Of a DNA stretch of 64,000 nucleotides, positions 61,501 to 64,000 are shown piece after piece (position 1 is the stretch's first letter; the number at the start of each line of letters is the position of its first letter). This DNA is from Mitsuaria sp. 7 (GTDB lineage: Bacteria > Pseudomonadota > Gammaproteobacteria > Burkholderiales > Burkholderiaceae_C). Location of the stretch: contig NZ_CP011514.1 of assembly GCF_001653795.1 (NCBI RefSeq), positions 4,644,668-4,708,667 on the forward strand, in the 5' to 3' direction. The translations under genes and the position numbers were made by a program. The notes beneath the pieces are model-generated. The model worked only from the letters and a program-made list of their open reading frames with translations, made no database searches and was not told the DNA's origin.

Positions 61501-62085
61501 CAGAACGCCGCCTACGCCGAGCAGTACCGCGCCTTCGTCGAGAAGGTCCGCCAGGCGGAAGCGCCGGTGGGCGGCACGCGACTGACCGAGGCCGTGGCAC
61601 GCTACCTGTTCAAGTTGATGGCCTACAAGGACGAATACGAAGTCGCCCGCCTGCACACCGACACCAAGTTCCTCGACAAGATCAAGGGCCAGTTCGAAGG
61701 CGACTTCAAGGTCGTGCATCACCTGGCCCCGCCGATGCTCGCGAAGAAGGACGACCACGGTCATCTGCAGAAGCGCCCCTTCGGCAGCTGGGTGCGTCCG
61801 GCGATGGGCGTGCTGGCCAAGATGAAGGGCCTGCGCGGCACGGCCTTCGATCCGTTCGGCCACACCGAGGAACGCAAGTCGGAACGCCAGCTGATCAAGG
61901 ACTACCGCGCGACGATCGAGGCGATCCTGGCCAAGGGCCTCACCACCGAGCGCCTGTCGACGGCAGTCGAGCTGGCACGGATCCCGGAAGACATCCGCGG
62001 CTACGGCCACGTGAAGGAGCGCCATCTGAAGGCGGCGCGCCTCAAGTGGGACCAGCTGTCGAAGCAGTGGAACGAGGTGGTATGA
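58525..62085 (+). CDS. Indolepyruvate ferredoxin oxidoreductase, fused subunits
   Basis: An 1186-residue enzyme that oxidatively decarboxylates aryl or branched-chain 2-oxo acids to acyl-CoA with ferredoxin as acceptor. The N-terminal pyrimidine-binding half has GFISGYRGSPLGGYDQAL and FGMWYGKGPGVDRS. The TPP-binding half has WFCSGCPHNTST, NLGDGTYFHSGILAI and YNDAVAMTGGQQVGE. A Cys-rich cluster (CEGCGDCSVQSNC... CNKDFSCVKGFC, about 670-715) should bind an Fe-S centre. The C-terminal gamma domain has GVGGTGVITIGQLLGMAAHLEGKGVITQDAAGLAQKGGA. Start ATG 58525 follows AGGAGACTCCCCGC. Divergent from an Lrp regulator. Confidence 0.94.
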   Translation: MNAPLPEHILRALEKVTLDDKYALDEGRAFMSGVQALVRLPMLQRTRDAIAGLNTAGFISGYRGSPLGGYDQALMAAKKHLAKQHIVFQPGVNEELGATAVWGTQQLALFPEKAKFDGVFGMWYGKGPGVDRSIDVFKHANMAGTSKHGGVIAIAADDHIAKSSTAAHQSDHVFKAVGFPVFFPSSVQEILDMGLHAFAMSRFSGLWSGMKTIQEIVESSSSVSVDPDRVEILMPEDFQMPPGGLHIRWPDPPLDQEARMMDHKWYAALAYVRANKLNHNVIATPHDRIGLIASGKAWNDTRQALHDLGLDDDTCRRLGIRLHKVNVVWPLEATITRDFATGLQEILVIEEKRQMIEYQLKEELYNWRPDVRPNVLGKFDETDGDRSGGEWSHPNPSSNWLLRPQADLTPAIIARAIAKRLKKLGVDADTAARLDARVALIDAKEQSLKSEEKTAGGADRTPWFCSGCPHNTSTRVPDGSRAVGGIGCHYMVTWMPGRNTATFTQMGGEGVPWVGQAPFTDEKHIFSNLGDGTYFHSGILAIRQSIAAGVNITYKVLYNDAVAMTGGQQVGERPEGHSVTQIMNSLVSEGVAKLIIVTDEPEKYDGKPLAPGVTVHHRDELDALQRQFREIPGTTVIIYDQTCATEKRRRRKRGKLVDPAKRTVINELVCEGCGDCSVQSNCLSVEPLETEFGRKRQINQNTCNKDFSCVKGFCPSFVTIEGGELKKPKKDKRVSPFDASLPVIPQPTIPNAVEAWGIVVAGVGGTGVITIGQLLGMAAHLEGKGVITQDAAGLAQKGGATWSHIQIANTPDAIHCTKVGTAEADLVIACDSIVAANKTTLAVMREGRSFVALNTHGSPTATLVNDANWSFPGAACEAAVQKAVGASHLGMFDAEEVAVKLLGDSLYTNPLMLGYAWQKGRVPLSHAALMRAVELNGVQVDNNKAAFEWGRRCAHDLAAVQSLFAAQQVINFVKRQGVDELITKRVEFLTDYQNAAYAEQYRAFVEKVRQAEAPVGGTRLTEAVARYLFKLMAYKDEYEVARLHTDTKFLDKIKGQFEGDFKVVHHLAPPMLAKKDDHGHLQKRPFGSWVRPAMGVLAKMKGLRGTAFDPFGHTEERKSERQLIKDYRATIEAILAKGLTTERLSTAVELARIPEDIRGYGHVKERHLKAARLKWDQLSKQWNEVV

Positions 62086-62221
62086 CGCGCCAAGGTCGCC
62101 GCTGACGGACGGCCGAGCGCGGGCTCTCCGCAGGGCATGGGGCCTCGCGTCCGCGAACCCCAAGCCCTACTCCGGCCCCACTCCCGCTCACTGCCTTCGG
62201 GCCTTGGCGATCGGATAGATG

Positions 62222-62262
62222 CAGCCCGCCCCGGGATGACCGGGGCGGGCTGTATGTCTTTC
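62222..62262 (+). terminator. Terminator after ferredoxin oxidoreductase gene
   Basis: CAGCCCGCCCCGG–GATGA–CCGGGGCGGGCTG is a perfect 13-bp stem followed by TATGTCTTTC. It sits 137 bp beyond the stop in a 305-bp gap (62086-62390) in which no other feature was recognised. Confidence 0.8.
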
Positions 62263-62390
62263 GTCACTCATCAGGCTTTTGGACGCCCCCGGATGGGGGA
62301 AGTGCGGATTTCCCGGCGGGTCACATCGATAGACTCGCACCCTTCGGCCCGCCAGAGGCCAGGTTCGATACACCGTTTCGAGGGAATTCC

Positions 62391-63308
62391 ATGACCACCA
62401 CCCCCTTCACCCGCAGCTTGCGGGTCCTTGTCGGCGCGCTGTTCGGCGCCCTGTTCATCGCGGCCACGCCTGCGTCGGCACAGTCCGGCGAGAACGATTT
62501 CGCCAAGGTGCTCACCGCCGCGCAGAACGACATCGTGAAGGGGCCGCAGGACGTGAAGCTGTCCAGCCAGGCCGTGCTGCACCTGCCCGAGGGCAAGGTC
62601 TACATCCCGCAGCCGCACGCGGCCAAGCTGATGCGCGCGATGGGCAACCCCGGCGACTACAGCGATCTGGAAGGCGTGGTGTTCCCGCGCGGCGACGCCG
62701 ACTGGTTCGCGACGCTGCGTTTCGAGAAGTCCGGCTACATCAAGGACGACGACGCCAAGCACTGGGACGCCGCCGACATGCTCAAGAGCTTCAAGGAAGG
62801 CACCGAGGCCGCCAATGAGGAGCGCAAGAAGATGGGCGTCCGCGGCCTGGAGATCACCGGCTGGGCGCAGGAACCCGCCTACGCGGCGGACACGCACCGG
62901 CTGGTCTGGGCGATGAAGTCGCGCGAGGTCGGCGCGGCCGCCAACGAACCGCAAGGCGTCAACTACAACACCTACGCGCTGGGCCGCGAGGGCTACATGA
63001 GCCTGAACCTGGTTACCGGCCTGGACGATCTGCCGAAGTACAAGGGCGATGCGCAGCTGCTGCTGGGCGCGCTGGAGTTCAACGACGGCAAGCGCTACGC
63101 CGACTTCAACAGCAGCACCGACAAGGTCGCCGAGTACGGCCTGGCCGCACTGGTGCTGGGCGTGGGCGCGAAGAAGCTGGGCCTGCTGGCAGTGATCGGC
63201 GCGTTCTTCCTGAAGTTCGCCAAGATCATCATCCTGGCGGTCGTCGGGTTCGGCGGCGCGATCATGAAGTTCTTCGGCCGCAAGAAGAGCGAGTCCGCGG
63301 AGTCCTGA
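62391..63308 (+). CDS. DUF2167 membrane-anchored protein
   Basis: A 305-residue protein. Signal peptide about 1-31 (VLVGALFGALFIAATPASAQ), then the DUF2167 domain: GPQDVKLSSQAVLHLPEGKVYIPQPHAAKLMRAMG, GVVFPRGDADWFATLRFEKSGYIKDDDAKHWDAADMLKSFKEGTEAANEER and YNTYALGREGYMSLNLVT. A C-terminal pair of hydrophobic helices (LLAVIGAFFLKFAKIIILAVVGFGGAIMKFFG) ends in a basic tail. Function is unknown. It lies 4 bp before the site-2 protease gene, suggesting a shared role in the membrane. Confidence 0.88.
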   Translation: MTTTPFTRSLRVLVGALFGALFIAATPASAQSGENDFAKVLTAAQNDIVKGPQDVKLSSQAVLHLPEGKVYIPQPHAAKLMRAMGNPGDYSDLEGVVFPRGDADWFATLRFEKSGYIKDDDAKHWDAADMLKSFKEGTEAANEERKKMGVRGLEITGWAQEPAYAADTHRLVWAMKSREVGAAANEPQGVNYNTYALGREGYMSLNLVTGLDDLPKYKGDAQLLLGALEFNDGKRYADFNSSTDKVAEYGLAALVLGVGAKKLGLLAVIGAFFLKFAKIIILAVVGFGGAIMKFFGRKKSESAES

Positions 63309-63312
63309 TCGC

Positions 63313-64000
63313 ATGACCAAGCTCCTGTTCCTGCTGTTCTCGGGCGTCAAGTTCAGCAAGCTGCTGCTCAGCGGGGGCACCATGCTGCTGTCGGTGCTGC
63401 TGTACGCGACCTTGTACGGCTGGCGCTACGCGGTCGGCTTCGTCGCGATGATCGTGATCCATGAACTGGGCCACTTCTTCGCGGCCCGCCACCGTGGACT
63501 GCCCGCTGGCCTACCCATGCTGATCCCCTTCATCGGCGCGTGGACCTCGATGGAGAAGATGCCACACGATGCGGAAACCGAGGCCTTCGTGGGCCTGGGC
63601 GGTCCGCTGTTGGGAACCGTCGCGGCCACCGGCTGCTATCTGATGGCACGCAGCTGGAACATCGACTGGCTGCTCGCGATCTCGTATGCCGGCTTCTTCC
63701 TGAACCTGTTCAACCTGATCCCGATGTCGCCGTTCGACGGCGGCCGGATCACGGCGGTGCTGTCGCCGCGGATCTGGTTCGCCGGCGTGCCGATCATGGT
63801 CGGGCTGTTTCTGTTCCGGCCCAGCCCGATGCTGCTGCTGATCGCGTTGCTGGCCGCGCCGCAGTTGATGGAGGCGTGGAAGTACCGCGCGGACAGCGAG
63901 GAGGCCTTGACCTACTACGCCGTCCCCACGCGCGTGAAGTGGGAGTACGCCGCGTACTACATCGGCCTGGCGGCCTTCCTCGCGGTCATGACGCAACGAC
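63313..64000 (+). CDS. Site-2-type (M50) membrane metalloprotease, 3' end off window
   Basis: The first 229 residues of an intramembrane zinc protease. HELGHFFAARHRG (about residues 51-63) sits in a TM helix after FVAMIVI and supplies the catalytic HExxH. GGPLLGTVAATG and the third-ligand motif NLFNLIPMSPFDGGRI (about 132-147) complete the core. Several further TM helices follow. Such proteases cut membrane-bound regulators; this soluble-loop-poor form resembles the SpoIVFB/Rv2625c-like group. Translation-coupled in tandem with the DUF2167 gene. The reading frame continues past the right edge. Confidence 0.9.
   Translation, partial: MTKLLFLLFSGVKFSKLLLSGGTMLLSVLLYATLYGWRYAVGFVAMIVIHELGHFFAARHRGLPAGLPMLIPFIGAWTSMEKMPHDAETEAFVGLGGPLLGTVAATGCYLMARSWNIDWLLAISYAGFFLNLFNLIPMSPFDGGRITAVLSPRIWFAGVPIMVGLFLFRPSPMLLLIALLAAPQLMEAWKYRADSEEALTYYAVPTRVKWEYAAYYIGLAAFLAVMTQR

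Overview
The window is GC-rich DNA (roughly two thirds G+C by eye) from a bacterium with short Shine-Dalgarno sites, ATGA overlaps and dense gene packing. Gene content points to Burkholderiales (Betaproteobacteria), probably the Roseateles/Mitsuaria/Rubrivivax side. The basis is a trpE-G-D cluster beside gph, a fused indolepyruvate ferredoxin oxidoreductase next to an Lrp regulator, apaG next to a SpecificRecomb membrane protein, and an MltA lytic transglycosylase. Genus is inference only. No rRNA, tRNA or CRISPR was seen.

Layout. 0-5.7 kb: tryptophan genes on the minus strand (trpE, trpG, an inserted threonine aldolase, trpD running off the left edge), preceded by a Trp-rich leader peptide (new call). 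A chalcone-isomerase-like gene separates this operon from gph. 5.7-11.5 kb: LysR regulator, chemoreceptor with a flagellar-type (sigma28) promoter, CusRS-like two-component pair, secreted alpha/beta hydrolase. 11.7-19.9 kb: an accessory island. It holds a patatin-like lipase and a metallo-beta-lactamase-fold hydrolase, tail-to-tail with an operon for a PAS/GAF pseudo-histidine kinase and a CHAT protease with a pseudo-receiver domain. These are followed by an endonuclease/exonuclease/phosphatase-fold protein translationally coupled to a small unknown protein. 20.1-24 kb: a sigma54 activator (frameshifted here) divergent from an aldehyde dehydrogenase with a sigma54 promoter and palindromic upstream sites. 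24.06-25.5 kb: a complete IS3-family element with a 3-bp target duplication.

25.6-27.8 kb: pseudouridine catabolism (HTH-PfkB kinase and psuG) behind a perfect 9-bp palindrome. 28-32.5 kb: RND efflux adaptor and pump. 32.5-41.7 kb: four unrecognised proteins, two small tandem paralogues and two large paralogues. They are interleaved with tag, a low-molecular-weight phosphatase, rpe and a solute-binding protein, and share a short C-terminal motif. They may be type III effector-like. 41.7-51 kb: apaG, SpecificRecomb protein, mltA, small conserved genes, a DUF2157 plus GDYXXLXY membrane pair, dienelactone hydrolase, M28 peptidase. 51-53 kb: an XRE/nucleotidyltransferase toxin-antitoxin-like pair with its own operator. 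53-58.3 kb: mgsA, GH18 chitinase, matrixin-like protease, EamA transporter, Lrp regulator. 58.5-64 kb: indolepyruvate ferredoxin oxidoreductase, DUF2167 protein and a site-2-type protease cut by the right edge.

The strongest candidates for something undescribed are the pseudo-kinase/pseudo-receiver-CHAT module, the four-member paralogue family, and the EEP/small-protein pair. Family assignments rest on motifs read by eye; no database search was possible.
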